The position numbers were made by a program, and so were the translations under genes. Under the pieces are notes generated by a model that saw only the letters and a list, made by a program, of their open reading frames with translations, did not search any database and was not told the DNA's origin. Source: Betaproteobacteria bacterium (GTDB taxonomy: Bacteria; Pseudomonadota; Gammaproteobacteria; Burkholderiales; SG8-41). Taken from it: a DNA stretch of 64,000 nucleotides. Location: positions 38,020 to 102,019 of the forward strand of contig VGID01000006.1 of assembly GCA_016868035.1 (NCBI GenBank), written 5' to 3'. Shown here one piece after another: positions 50,267 to 58,965 of the stretch (position 1 is its first letter; each line of letters opens with the position of its first letter).

Positions 50267-51496
50267 CTATAACGCCGGCCTGGCACCCGTCAGAAGGTAC
50301 CGGACCAGCTCGGCGGCGGGCCGGATGGCGGCTCCGAATGGCAGCGGCTCCGAGCCGCGGAAGAAGAGCCCTTTCTTGACATCGCCCTTGAGCGCCAACG
50401 CGAGGCGCGTGTCGATGCAGAACTGGCCGATCGCCGCGATGCCGTCGCGCAGGCCGCACACGGTCAGGCAACTGACCCCCGGTACGCAGCGGCGGGGATC
50501 GGCTTTGGCGTGCGACTGCAGCGCCTCTTCCCGGCGCAGATAGTTTCTGAGCCACGGAGTCAGGACCGCGCGCGCGGGGAAGCCTGCCACGCTCATGAAG
50601 GTGACGATATCCTCGGGACGCGCCTCGGCGAGGACTTTCTTGAAGTCAGGATGCGCATCGCTTTCCTCGGTCACCGCGAACGGCGTGCCGATCTGCACCG
50701 CCGCCGCCCCGAGCGCGAGCAGGCGCCGCACCGCCTCGTGGCTGTTGATGCCGCCGCCGGGAATCAGCGGAATGCGGGCCCGCTCGATGCCGAGTTCCCG
50801 GAACAGCCCGAAAATGCCCTCGAGTACCGGCTCGAAGTCGAAGCGCGCATCGCCAATGTCCTCGGCGCGGGTGGCGCCGAGATGCCCGCCCGCGTAGCGC
50901 GGATGCTCGATCACGATCCCGTCCGGCAGGCGGTTCTTGCGCAGCCATTTCTTGAGAACGATCGCTACTCCACGCACGTCGGAGAGGATCGGGATCAGCG
51001 CGACTTCAGGGAAATCCTTCGCCATGTCCGGCAGGTCGAGCGGAAGTCCCGCCCCCATCACGATCGCGTGCGCGCCGCTCTCGCAGGACTGGCGGACGTA
51101 GTGCGCGTGCGCAGAGACCGCCTTCATCACGTTTACCGCGATCGCGCCGCGGCCGCCCGCGATCTCCAGCGCCATGCGGATCTCGCGGTCGAGGGCGATC
51201 ACGTTGAGCCGGTCGAGCATGTCCCGGTCGCGGCAGTCGCCGGCGCGTTCCAGCAGGTCGGGATGGTGGTGGCGCAGCTCGACGCTGGAGATCGTGCCTA
51301 GGGCGCCGAGCCTGGCAACCGTTCCGGCGAGGCGGTGCGCTGACACGCCGATTCCCATGCCGCCCTGCACGATGGGCAGCAGCGAACGGTCCTTGAGCGT
51401 CCAGCGCGGCGGTTCGTACCCGTGCGGCTCGGGCGCCGGGCTGCCTGCGCACGCGTCGTCCGTGTGATCTGGCCGATCCATCCGCTCTGGCATCAT
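50267..51496 (-). CDS. Nitronate monooxygenase
   Basis: FMN-dependent TIM-barrel enzyme (409 aa) of the NMO/2-nitropropane dioxygenase family. It has IVQGGMGIGVSAHRLAGTVARLGALGTISS at the N-terminus, GAIAVNVMKAVS, IVMGAGLPLDLPD, IEHPRYAGGHLGA and LIPGGGINSHEAVRRLLALGAAAVQIGTPF. Members detoxify alkyl nitronates; such genes are frequent in denitrification clusters. Its ATG overlaps the stop of the small Crp/Fnr-like remnant, so both share the upstream FNR/DNR box. Confidence 0.88.
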   Translation of the reverse strand: MMPERMDRPDHTDDACAGSPAPEPHGYEPPRWTLKDRSLLPIVQGGMGIGVSAHRLAGTVARLGALGTISSVELRHHHPDLLERAGDCRDRDMLDRLNVIALDREIRMALEIAGGRGAIAVNVMKAVSAHAHYVRQSCESGAHAIVMGAGLPLDLPDMAKDFPEVALIPILSDVRGVAIVLKKWLRKNRLPDGIVIEHPRYAGGHLGATRAEDIGDARFDFEPVLEGIFGLFRELGIERARIPLIPGGGINSHEAVRRLLALGAAAVQIGTPFAVTEESDAHPDFKKVLAEARPEDIVTFMSVAGFPARAVLTPWLRNYLRREEALQSHAKADPRRCVPGVSCLTVCGLRDGIAAIGQFCIDTRLALALKGDVKKGLFFRGSEPLPFGAAIRPAAELVRYLLTGARPAL

Positions 51497-51672
51497 GCCC
51501 CGCAGGCGCGCAAGCGGCGGGGCTTGCGGATGCTGACCCTGCGCCCGCCAGCCTCGATCAGCCCTTCGGCGGCAAGATCGCGCGGGATGCGTACGGCCTC
51601 GTCCCTGCCAAATTCCCGCAGCAGCGGCAGGTTGGCGAGCAAATCTTCGGTGCGGAGCGGTTTTTCCGGCAT
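51493..51672 (-). pseudogene. Internally deleted Crp/Fnr (DNR-like) gene remnant, 59 codons
   Basis: This short frame joins the two ends of a DNR-like protein. Its beginning, DLLANLPLLREFGRDE, parallels AFLANLPLFKEMEDAE of the intact regulator at 49354-50046. Its end, IPRDLAAEGLIEAGGRRVSIRK, parallels ILHDLTEAGLVKVEGRSIRI, which follows the recognition helix. Some 170 residues (sensor domain, dimer helix, recognition helix) are absent. The frame is open and ends by overlapping the nitronate monooxygenase ATG. An FNR/DNR box lies 63 bases upstream. It is probably a decayed paralogue; a functional mini-protein is possible but would lack DNA-reading residues. Confidence 0.75.
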
Positions 51673-51734
51673 TGCCGCGGTTGGGCGTCGCTCGCCAAAA
51701 CTCTGGGATTATGGGCGCCGCACGGCTCGAAATT

Positions 51735-51748
51735 GTGATCTAGGTCAA
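51735..51748. promoter_or_regulatory. FNR/DNR-like box before the Crp/Fnr remnant and NMO
   Basis: gtgatctaggtcaa has one mismatch to TTGAT-N4-RTCAA. It is centred about 70 bases before the remnant's ATG. Confidence 0.55.
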
Positions 51749-51818
51749 GAACAGTGTGTTTCCCGGCGCAACCGCGAAGGACGGCGGTGGTCATGGCGGA
51801 GTCCGGGTGGCGGCGGGC

Positions 51819-52355
51819 TCAAAGCAGCCCTCGCAACTGCAGCCGCAGCGCGGCGAGCACCCGTCCGGGCGTCGGCAGCGGGAGCGCGCGAAAATCGAGG
51901 GTGTCGAGGGTGTTCTTCACGAGCAGCGCGAGCTCGGTGTCGCCTTCCATCGCGAGGCGGCGGCCGAAGAAAAGGGCGTCCGGATCGACCTCGCGCCGGG
52001 CAAGCGCCAGAAAATCCCGTGCGTCCGCGCGGATGGTCGCGTCGGGCCGCGCGTTGCCGCGAGCGATCAGGCCTTCCTCGTCGAACGCGAACGCAAGCTG
52101 CAGCCCCACGTCGGGCACGGCAATCGCGATCACCTTGCCGCGCGCCGAGGGGAGGTTGCGGGCATTGAGGATGCCCCCGAGCGCGAGATTGAGCACCAAT
52201 GCGGCCGCCGCCGCGGGCGGATACTGCGGCAGCCGCGAGACGAGCTCGCGCAGCAGCGGGTGGGGGGACGGCAGTTGCATCGCTCGGGCGCCCGGGGAGC
52301 ATCCCCCTGTCTCGCGCGGAGGCGCGAACGGGATGGCGCGCTGCGCGCGTTTCAT
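51819..52355 (-). CDS. ubiT: SCP2-domain protein UbiT (anaerobic ubiquinone biosynthesis)
   Basis: Sterol-carrier (SCP2) domain protein that binds prenyl intermediates in O2-independent ubiquinone synthesis. Family-like segments are [35 protein letters not shown] and [32 protein letters not shown]. The ATG at 52355 overlaps the ubiV stop; an internal ATG at 52280 would give a length closer to the family. Gene order ubiU-ubiV-ubiT on one strand makes the assignment firm. Confidence 0.88.
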   Translation of the reverse strand: MKRAQRAIPFAPPRETGGCSPGARAMQLPSPHPLLRELVSRLPQYPPAAAAALVLNLALGGILNARNLPSARGKVIAIAVPDVGLQLAFAFDEEGLIARGNARPDATIRADARDFLALARREVDPDALFFGRRLAMEGDTELALLVKNTLDTLDFRALPLPTPGRVLAALRLQLRGLL

Positions 52356-53248
52356 GCGCGGCCCCCTATGGACTCGATCCCCGGCCGGGCGTGCCAGTAG
52401 CCGTCGCAGCCGCCCGCCGCCATCAGCGCGTCGAGGCGGCCCGCCGCGTCACGGAGGCGGCCGGCGTCCTCGATGCAGTCGTGAAACAGCTGGAGCACCG
52501 CGATGGTCTGCCGAGCCTGGGGACTCACGCGCACCACGCCCACGCCCGAATCCCGCATCCGGGGCAGGCAGGGCAGCAGATTGCAGACGGCCGCGGACTG
52601 CGTCTGGATGCCGTTCAGCACCAGGAACGGACGGCCTTCGCGCGTATTGACGAGCATGCCCTCCGGGTGCTCGATGCAGCGGAACTCGCAGGCGTCCTTC
52701 TGCAGGTTGTAACGGCGCGCGGTGAAGCAGCGCGCGGAAAACGCCAGCGGCAGCCGGCCGTACGCGAAAACCTCCACCGTGGGGCGCACGCGCGCCTCGT
52801 GCAGCACCGCGCCGAGCATCGCCCCCGACATCTCGACCGGCGGGACCCAGCGGCAGGCGCCGAGCTCGACGAGGAACTCGAGCGTCACGGCGTTGTAGAC
52901 CGCAAGGTGCGGTCCGGCGACGAAAGGCGCGGCACCCGCGAGCAGGCTCACCGCGCCCATGTCGTTCGCCTCGACCATGAACTCCCCGTTGCCGGCGATG
53001 CGGCGCAGCGTCTTCAGGTCGGACTCCGACTCGGTCAGCGCCGGGGTCGAGAGCACGACCTCCTTGCCTGCGGCCTTGAGCGTGCGGGCGATGTCGAGCC
53101 AGTCGGGCAGGCGCAACTCGTGGCGGCGCGAGCACACGACCTCGCCGAGATAGACGATGTCCGCCGCGCTGGATGCGGCCGCGTCGTAGAAGCCGACTAC
53201 CTCGCCGCGCGGCCAGTAATAGAGCAGGGGCCCGAGCGCGAGCTTCAC
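52352..53248 (-). CDS. ubiV: UbiV, U32-family O2-independent ubiquinone hydroxylation subunit
   Basis: U32 peptidase-family protein (298 aa) that with UbiU hydroxylates the ubiquinone ring without O2 using an iron-sulfur cluster. It begins [13 protein letters not shown] and has [46 protein letters not shown] (candidate cluster cysteines) and [15 protein letters not shown]. UbiV-specific cysteine spacing is evident. It lies 13 bases after ubiU and overlaps ubiT. Confidence 0.9.
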   Translation of the reverse strand: MKLALGPLLYYWPRGEVVGFYDAAASSAADIVYLGEVVCSRRHELRLPDWLDIARTLKAAGKEVVLSTPALTESESDLKTLRRIAGNGEFMVEANDMGAVSLLAGAAPFVAGPHLAVYNAVTLEFLVELGACRWVPPVEMSGAMLGAVLHEARVRPTVEVFAYGRLPLAFSARCFTARRYNLQKDACEFRCIEHPEGMLVNTREGRPFLVLNGIQTQSAAVCNLLPCLPRMRDSGVGVVRVSPQARQTIAVLQLFHDCIEDAGRLRDAAGRLDALMAAGGCDGYWHARPGIESIGGRA

Positions 53249-53261
53249 GATGCGGTGTCCC

Positions 53262-54278
53262 TCATTTCCACGGCCGGTAGTAGGCGCCGAACGTGTGGCT
53301 CTGGCCCTCGGACATCGCGCGCAGCTCGTGTGTCCACGCCGGGTTCGGCTTGAAGCCGCCCGGGTCGCGGGCGCATGCGTCGATCGCCCGCCGCCAGATG
53401 CGTGTCACGTCCGCAACGTAGGTCGGGCTGCGCTGGCGGCCCTCGATCTTGATCGCTTTCACGCCGACACGCATCAGTTCGGGCAGCAGCGTGAGCGCGT
53501 TCAGGCTCGCCGGCTCCTCGATCGCGTAGTAGGTCTCGCCGCACACTTCGTAGCGTCCCTTGCATAGCGTCGGGTAGGCGGCGCGCTCGTCGTCGCGGTA
53601 CTTGTCGATCAGGATCCCGTTCAGCCGCGATTCGAGCCCATCCGATTTCTGCTCCCAGCGCACCGCGGCCGCCGGGGAGCAGGCGCCCGTGGTATTGGGC
53701 GAGTCCCCGGTCGCGTAGGAGGAGAGCGAGCAGCGGCCTTCGACCATCACGCACAGGCTGCCGTAGCCGAAAACCTCGATCTTCACCGGCGTATTGCGAA
53801 TCACCTGCGCCACCTGCGCGATCGAAAGCACGCGCGGCAGCACGGCGCGCCGGATGTCGAAGTGGCGGTAATAGAAGTTGATCGCCTCGTAGCTGGTGGC
53901 CGAGCCCTGCACCGAGAGGTGCAGGCGGAGCTGCGGGTGGTGCCGCGCCGCGTGCCGCATGAGGCCCGGATCGGCGACGATGATGGCATCGAATGCAAGC
54001 TCGGCCGCCGTATCCACGGCGTCGGTCCAGCGCTTCCATGCCCCCGGCTGCGGATAGGTGTTGATCGCGAGCAGGACCTTGGCGCCTCTGCGGTGGGCGT
54101 ACTGGACGCCGTCGCGCGCGGCCGCGTGGTCGAGATTGAGACCGGTAAAGTTGCGCGCGTTGGTATTGTCGCGCAGCCCGACATAGACGCAGTCGGCGCC
54201 GCAGTCCACCGCCGCCTGCAGCGCGGGGAGGCTCCCGGCCGGGGAAACGAGTTCAATGCGGGCTGTGGTATCGGCCAT
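53262..54278 (-). CDS. ubiU: UbiU, U32-family O2-independent ubiquinone hydroxylation subunit
   Basis: Partner of UbiV (338 aa). Diagnostic segments: [72 protein letters not shown] with cluster cysteines, and [20 protein letters not shown]. First gene of ubiU-ubiV-ubiT; two FNR/DNR boxes lie in the spacer shared with divergent nnrS, linking anaerobic quinone synthesis to denitrification. Confidence 0.92.
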   Translation of the reverse strand: MADTTARIELVSPAGSLPALQAAVDCGADCVYVGLRDNTNARNFTGLNLDHAAARDGVQYAHRRGAKVLLAINTYPQPGAWKRWTDAVDTAAELAFDAIIVADPGLMRHAARHHPQLRLHLSVQGSATSYEAINFYYRHFDIRRAVLPRVLSIAQVAQVIRNTPVKIEVFGYGSLCVMVEGRCSLSSYATGDSPNTTGACSPAAAVRWEQKSDGLESRLNGILIDKYRDDERAAYPTLCKGRYEVCGETYYAIEEPASLNALTLLPELMRVGVKAIKIEGRQRSPTYVADVTRIWRRAIDACARDPGGFKPNPAWTHELRAMSEGQSHTFGAYYRPWK

Positions 54279-54359
54279 GCTCGCTGGAGGCAGCGCTTAA
54301 GTCCTATATCCAGGCGCCGGGTGTCGCTGCATGATGCCCTGTGCGCGGCCGCGCAGTCT

Positions 54360-54373
54360 TTGATGCGGGTCAA
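54360..54373. promoter_or_regulatory. FNR/DNR box proximal to ubiU
   Basis: ttgatgcgggtcaa fits TTGAT-N4-RTCAA and is centred 88 bases before the ubiU start codon on the minus strand. Confidence 0.75.
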
Positions 54374-54418
54374 GGAAGCGGCTGGGGCAATCCGTGCGGT
54401 GGGCATGGCCCGATTTCC

Positions 54419-54432
54419 TTGATTTCGGTCAA
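54419..54432. promoter_or_regulatory. FNR/DNR box proximal to nnrS
   Basis: ttgatttcggtcaa fits TTGAT-N4-RTCAA and is centred 84 bases before the nnrS ATG. With the site at 54360 it gives each divergent gene one box. Confidence 0.78.
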
Positions 54433-54509
54433 CGCGGTCCGCGGGCGGACTGTATTCAAATTCCGGGAGAGCGTGTTGTTTTGCAGCCCGCATCCCGATA
54501 CCGTCCGCC

Positions 54510-55736
54510 ATGAGCTACAGCATCCGGCATCTCGCGGCCTCGCCGCACCGCATGATGTTTTTCGCCGGCATGCTTCAGGGCGTGCTCACGGTGGCATGGT
54601 GGCTCGCCGATCTCGGTGCGCGCCACGGTGGCTGGTATGCACCCGTTGCGTGGAGCGTGCCGGCCGGGTGGGCCCATGCCTATCTGATGATCTACGGGCT
54701 CTTCCCGTTCTTCATGTTCGGCTTCCTCATGACTGCGATGCCGAACTGGCTCGGCGACGTCACGGTGGAACGGCGGCAGTACGTGTGGTCGTGGGGGCTG
54801 ATGATCGCGGGAATGCTTGCCTTCTATGCGGGGCTCGTCACCGGGCACGGATACCTCGCGGCGGGCGTTGCTTTGCATCTCTGCGGTTGGGCGGCGGGCT
54901 GGGCCGCGCTCGCGCAGCTCGTGTGGCGCAGCGCGAACGCGAACAAGCTCTTCCCCGGGCAGATGCTGCTGCTGCTCGCGCTCGGCTGGGCTGGCGCGGC
55001 CTCGTTCCTCGCCTGGCTGCTCGGCGCGGCTCCCGTGCTTGCGGAACTCTCGCGGCGCGCGGGTGTATGGCTGTTCCTGCTTCCGTCCTTCATCAGCGTG
55101 AGCAGCCGGCTCATCCCCTTTTTCTCCAGCCGGGTGCTCGACCGCCACGAGATCGCGCGCCCGCCGTGGGCGGTCCCCGTCTTGCTCTCGGGCTCCGCTG
55201 CCCACGGAGCGCTCGAGTTCGCCGGCGCGCCAGAATGGCTGTGGCTGGCCGACGCACCGATGCTCGCAACCGTGGTCTATCTCGCGCTCGTGTGGGGTTT
55301 CGCGCGGAGCTTCGCGGTGCGCCTGCTCGCCATGCTGCACATCGCCTTCGCGGGGCTTGCCGTTGCCTTGCTGCTCTTCGTCGTCCAGAGCGCGACCCTG
55401 TGCGCATCCGGCGCGAGCATCCTCGGCGCGGCGCCGCTGCACACGCTCGGCATCGGCTACTTCGCGGCGATGACGCTCGCGATGGTCTCGCGCGTGTCGC
55501 TCGGACACTCGGGCCGCCTGCTACTCACCGACACTGTCACCTGGTGGTGCTTCCTGGGACTGCTGGCGGTCGCCGGAACGCGCGCGGGAGCGGAACTCGT
55601 CGCCCCGCTCTCTGCGGTCGGCTACCGCGCCATGAATCTGCTCGCCGGCGCGGGCTGGCTGCTCTGTCTGCTCGTCTGGGCCGCGCGCTACGTTCCGATG
55701 TACTGGTTGCCGCGCGCCGATGGGCGCCCCGGCTGA
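54510..55736 (+). CDS. nnrS: NnrS family heme-copper membrane protein
   Basis: Twelve-helix membrane protein (408 aa) of the NnrS family, which protects against nitrosative stress. It begins LAASPHRMMFFAGMLQGVLTV, then has YGLFPFFMFGFLMTAMPNWLG, HGYLAAGVALHLCGW and SRLIPFFSSRVLDRHE. The final part contains GIGYFAAMTLAMVSRVSLGHSGR. Conserved histidines in these motifs are the presumed metal ligands. Regulated with ubiUVT by neighbouring FNR/DNR boxes. Confidence 0.92.
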   Translation: MSYSIRHLAASPHRMMFFAGMLQGVLTVAWWLADLGARHGGWYAPVAWSVPAGWAHAYLMIYGLFPFFMFGFLMTAMPNWLGDVTVERRQYVWSWGLMIAGMLAFYAGLVTGHGYLAAGVALHLCGWAAGWAALAQLVWRSANANKLFPGQMLLLLALGWAGAASFLAWLLGAAPVLAELSRRAGVWLFLLPSFISVSSRLIPFFSSRVLDRHEIARPPWAVPVLLSGSAAHGALEFAGAPEWLWLADAPMLATVVYLALVWGFARSFAVRLLAMLHIAFAGLAVALLLFVVQSATLCASGASILGAAPLHTLGIGYFAAMTLAMVSRVSLGHSGRLLLTDTVTWWCFLGLLAVAGTRAGAELVAPLSAVGYRAMNLLAGAGWLLCLLVWAARYVPMYWLPRADGRPG

Positions 55737-55764
55737 GAAAAAGACGGGCGGGCCGTCATGCGAC

Positions 55765-55778
55765 TTGACGTGGGTCAA
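55765..55778. promoter_or_regulatory. FNR/DNR box before SirB2-like gene
   Basis: ttgacgtgggtcaa fits TTGAY-N4-RTCAA; centred 95 bases before the TTG start at 55867. Confidence 0.62.
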
Positions 55779-55866
55779 CAAAAGCGCGTGCCCGCTTGCT
55801 AGAATTCCCGGGTGCGGATCCGGCCGGGTGGCGCTTGCGGCGCGGGCCGACCGGGAGCGCCGACCC

Positions 55867-56247
55867 TTGGATTACATATTGCTCAAGAACGTGCACGTGA
55901 CCTGCGTCGCGCTCTCCTATTTCGGCTTCCTCGCGCGCGGAATCCTGATGCTGCGCCGCTCTCCCGTGCTCGGCAGGAGCTGGGTGAAGATCGCGCCGCA
56001 TGCGGTGGACACGCTGCTGCTTGCGAGCGCGGTCGCGCTCGCCGTGATGATCGAGCAGTATCCTTTCACGCACGGCTGGCTCACGGCCAAGGTGGCCGCT
56101 CTGGTTCTCTATGTCGCGCTCGGCATGATCGCCTTGACGTACGGGCGCACGTGGAGGACGCGGGTGGCCGCATGGGTTGCGGCGCAGCTGGTGTTCTTCT
56201 ACATCGTCGGGGTGGCGCGCACACGCAGTCCGCTCGTTTTTGCGTAG
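55867..56247 (+). CDS. SirB2 family membrane protein
   Basis: Four-helix membrane protein (126 aa) of the SirB2/invasion regulator family: VHVTCVALSYFGFLARGILMLR, APHAVDTLLLASAVALAVMI, WLTAKVAALVLYVALGMIAL and a C-terminal helix. Conserved histidines in helices 1 and 2 hint at heme or metal binding, but function is unknown. I choose TTG at 55867 (LDYILLKNVHV) with gggagc upstream. It sits between nnrS and a hemerythrin gene, behind an FNR/DNR box. Confidence 0.82.
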   Translation: MDYILLKNVHVTCVALSYFGFLARGILMLRRSPVLGRSWVKIAPHAVDTLLLASAVALAVMIEQYPFTHGWLTAKVAALVLYVALGMIALTYGRTWRTRVAAWVAAQLVFFYIVGVARTRSPLVFA

Positions 56248-56251
56248 GGTG

Positions 56252-56794
56252 ATGGACCTGAGCGAATCGGTTTCTCCCAACCCGGACTTTTCCCGGCCGC
56301 TCGCGGCGCTGAAAGAATGCCACGAGCGCATTCGCTCCCAGTGCAGCATGCTGGGCCAGCTGGTCGTGCATCTGAAGGAACACGGCTGCGACGGGCAGGC
56401 AAGGCAGGCCGCCGCGAATGCCATCCGTTTTTTCGACCACGCGGCGCACCAGCACCACGAGGACGAGGAGCAGGACCTGCTGCCGCGCATGATGGGAGCG
56501 GCGAGCAAGGGTCGCGGGTCATCGCTGACGCGGCTCGTCGCCGACCTCGTCAATGAGCATCGTGCCATGTACCGGGCCTGGATCGAGTTGCGCGCGGTGC
56601 TGCAGATGGTGGCGGCGGGCGAGAGCACGGCGCTCGACGCGAAGACCGTGGAGCGGTTCGCGAGACCCTACCTGGCGCACCTCACGCTGGAGGAGGTCAA
56701 CCTGTTCCCGCTCGCGGAGCTGCTGCTCTCGCGCGACGATCTCGCTGCGATCGGCGCCAGCATGACGGCGCGGCGTGGCGCGCGAATCTCCTGA
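56252..56794 (+). CDS. Hemerythrin-domain protein
   Basis: Second hemerythrin HHE-domain protein (180 aa). Di-iron ligand motifs are ECHERIRSQC, FFDHAAHQHHEDEEQDLLP, VNEHRAMYRAW and HLTLEEVNLFPLAE. It begins 4 bases after the SirB2-like gene and is presumably co-expressed from the FNR/DNR box, suggesting NO or O2 binding or iron-sulfur repair under denitrifying conditions. A GTG one codon earlier is an alternative start. Confidence 0.87.
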   Translation: MDLSESVSPNPDFSRPLAALKECHERIRSQCSMLGQLVVHLKEHGCDGQARQAAANAIRFFDHAAHQHHEDEEQDLLPRMMGAASKGRGSSLTRLVADLVNEHRAMYRAWIELRAVLQMVAAGESTALDAKTVERFARPYLAHLTLEEVNLFPLAELLLSRDDLAAIGASMTARRGARIS

Positions 56795-56958
56795 ACACGG
56801 TTCACGCCGCGCTCCTCCCCATTCAGTGACGCTTGCGGCCGCCGCGTTCCGGAGGGCAATGCCGCGCGGGCTGGTCGCTGCCCGGAGGTTTTGCGCCCGG
56901 GGCGCATCACGCGTTACCCTGTAACGAATACCCGACCATGGACAGCAGGAGGATCCAT

Positions 56959-57543
56959 ATGACGGTCAACGTTGGTGCCGGCGATGCATTGCTGGTGGTG
57001 GACACGCAGCGGGATTTCCTTCCCGGCGGGAGCCTGGCTGTCCCCGACGGTGATGCCGTCGTGCCCGTTCTCAACCGCTACATTGCGCTCGCTCACCGCA
57101 AGGGGCGGCCCGTGTTCGCGAGCCGCTGCTGGCATCCGAAAAAGCACTGCTCGTTCAAGGCGCAGGGCGGGCCGTGGCCCGACCACTGCGTGGCCGGCAC
57201 GCCCGGAGCGGAATTCGCGCCGGGACTCGAGCTGCCGCGCGAGGCGACGATCATCAGCAAGGCGACGAGCGAAGAGGCGGACGCCTATTCCGCATTCTCC
57301 GGTACCGACCTCGCGCGCGATCTGCGCGACCGCGGCGTGAAACGCCTGCTGGTAGGCGGGCTCGCGACCGATTACTGCGTGCTCAACTCGGTGCGTGACG
57401 CGCTGAAGGAGGGATTTTCGGTGCTGCTGCTGACCGATGCGATCCGCGCGGTGAACGTGAAACCCGGAGATGGCGAGCGCGCACGGCGCGAGATGGAGCA
57501 GGCCGGCGCCGTCCCGGTTGAATTCGGCGACGTCTCCCGATGA
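56959..57543 (+). CDS. pncA: Nicotinamidase
   Basis: Cysteine hydrolase converting nicotinamide to nicotinate (194 aa). Catalytic triad elements are visible: Asp in LLVVDTQRDFLPGGSL, Lys in ISKATSEEADAYSAF and Cys in LATDYCVLNSV; metal-binding histidines are in SRCWHPKKHCSF and DHCVAGTPG. ATG 56959 is supported by aggagg at 56947; ATG 56938 is an in-frame alternative. Overlaps pncB by 4 bases. Confidence 0.93.
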   Translation: MTVNVGAGDALLVVDTQRDFLPGGSLAVPDGDAVVPVLNRYIALAHRKGRPVFASRCWHPKKHCSFKAQGGPWPDHCVAGTPGAEFAPGLELPREATIISKATSEEADAYSAFSGTDLARDLRDRGVKRLLVGGLATDYCVLNSVRDALKEGFSVLLLTDAIRAVNVKPGDGERARREMEQAGAVPVEFGDVSR

Positions 57544-58901
57544 TTTCGCCGGGCTCCGCGCTGCTCACGGACCTCTACCAGCTCACGATGCTGCACGCGT
57601 ACTTCACGCACGGCATGCGTGAGACCGCGGTGTTCGAGATGTTCGTGAGAAGGCTGCCGCCGGGCCGCAATTTTTTCATGGCCACGGGGCTGGAGCAGGC
57701 GCTGGCGTTCCTCGAGCAGCTGCGCTTCACGGCGGAGGAGCTCGAGTGGGTGGAGAGAAGCGGGCTCTTCCCGCGCGAGTTCGCGCGGCACCTCGAGCAG
57801 CTGCGCTTCACCGGCGAGGTGCACGCCCTGCCGGAGGGCACGGTCTTCTTTCCGAACGAGCCGATCCTGCGCGTGATCGCACCCATGCCGCAGGCGCAGC
57901 TCGTCGAGACGCGGCTGATCAACCTCGTGCACTTCGAGACGCTCGTCGCCTCCAAGGCGGCGCGGTGCGTGCTCGCGGCGCCGGGCAAGCTCCTCGTGGA
58001 TTTCGGGCTGCGCCGCGCACATGGCGCCGAGGCGGGGCTGCTCGCGGCGCGCGCGGCGTACGTCGCGGGCTTCGGGGGAACCGCCACCGTCCCGGCCGCG
58101 CCCGCGATGGGCATCCCCGTGTTCGGCACGATGGCCCACTCGTTCGTGCAGGCGCACGATGACGAGGTGGCGGCCTTCGAGCGTTTCGCCGAGGCGTTTC
58201 CGGGCGGCACCGTGCTGCTGCTCGACACCTACGACACCGAGGCGGCGGCGGCCAAGGTCGTGCGGCTCGCCAAGCGCCTGCGCGAGCGCGGTATCGGCTT
58301 GAAGGGCGTTCGCCTCGACAGCGGCGACCTCGCCGCGCTCGCGAGGAGCGTGCGCCGCATCCTCGACGAGGGCGGCCTGAGAGAGGTTACGATCTTCGCG
58401 AGCGGGAACCTCGACGAAGCGCGGCTCGCCGAGCTGCTGGGCGCGGGCGCTCCGGTCGACGGCTTCGGCGTGGGCTCGAGCCTGGTGACGTCCGCGGACG
58501 CGCCGTTTCTCGACATCGTCTACAAGCTGCAGGAATACGCTGGCAGGGCGCGCCGCAAGCGCTCGACCGGCAAGGCCACCTGGCCGGGACGCAAGCAGGT
58601 CTACCGGCACTACTCCGGCGACGGGCGGCTGGACCACGACGTGGTGAGCATAGAGGGCGACCGCCAGGCGGGGGAGCCGCTGCTCGCGCCGGTCATGAGG
58701 AACGGCAAGCGCCTCGCGGCCCCGGAGAGCCTGAAGGCGATGCGCGAGCGTGCCGCTGCCCAGCTCGCGAGGCTGCCCGAGGCGCTGCGCGCGCTCGATG
58801 CCGCGCCCGAACCCTACCGCGTCGAGATCGCACCGGCGCTGCGCCGGCTCGCCGAAGAGGTGGACCGGGCGACGAGCGCGAGCCCGGTGCTCGCAAAATG
58901 A
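57540..58901 (+). CDS. pncB: Nicotinate phosphoribosyltransferase
   Basis: Second step of nicotinamide salvage to NAD. The enzyme (453 aa) starts LLTDLYQLTMLHAYFTHGM and contains FEMFVRRLPPGRNFFMATGLEQAL, FGLRRAHGAEAGLLAARAAYVAGFGGTAT, GTMAHSFVQAH (active-site histidine) and LDTYDTEAAAAKV, all diagnostic of the bacterial/archaeal-type PncB. It is coupled to pncA through ATGA. Confidence 0.94.
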   Translation: MISPGSALLTDLYQLTMLHAYFTHGMRETAVFEMFVRRLPPGRNFFMATGLEQALAFLEQLRFTAEELEWVERSGLFPREFARHLEQLRFTGEVHALPEGTVFFPNEPILRVIAPMPQAQLVETRLINLVHFETLVASKAARCVLAAPGKLLVDFGLRRAHGAEAGLLAARAAYVAGFGGTATVPAAPAMGIPVFGTMAHSFVQAHDDEVAAFERFAEAFPGGTVLLLDTYDTEAAAAKVVRLAKRLRERGIGLKGVRLDSGDLAALARSVRRILDEGGLREVTIFASGNLDEARLAELLGAGAPVDGFGVGSSLVTSADAPFLDIVYKLQEYAGRARRKRSTGKATWPGRKQVYRHYSGDGRLDHDVVSIEGDRQAGEPLLAPVMRNGKRLAAPESLKAMRERAAAQLARLPEALRALDAAPEPYRVEIAPALRRLAEEVDRATSASPVLAK

Positions 58902-58965
58902 AGAAGCGGCGCGCGGTCCCCCGCGCGCGCGGCACGGAGCGAACGCGAAGAGGACGAGAACAACG

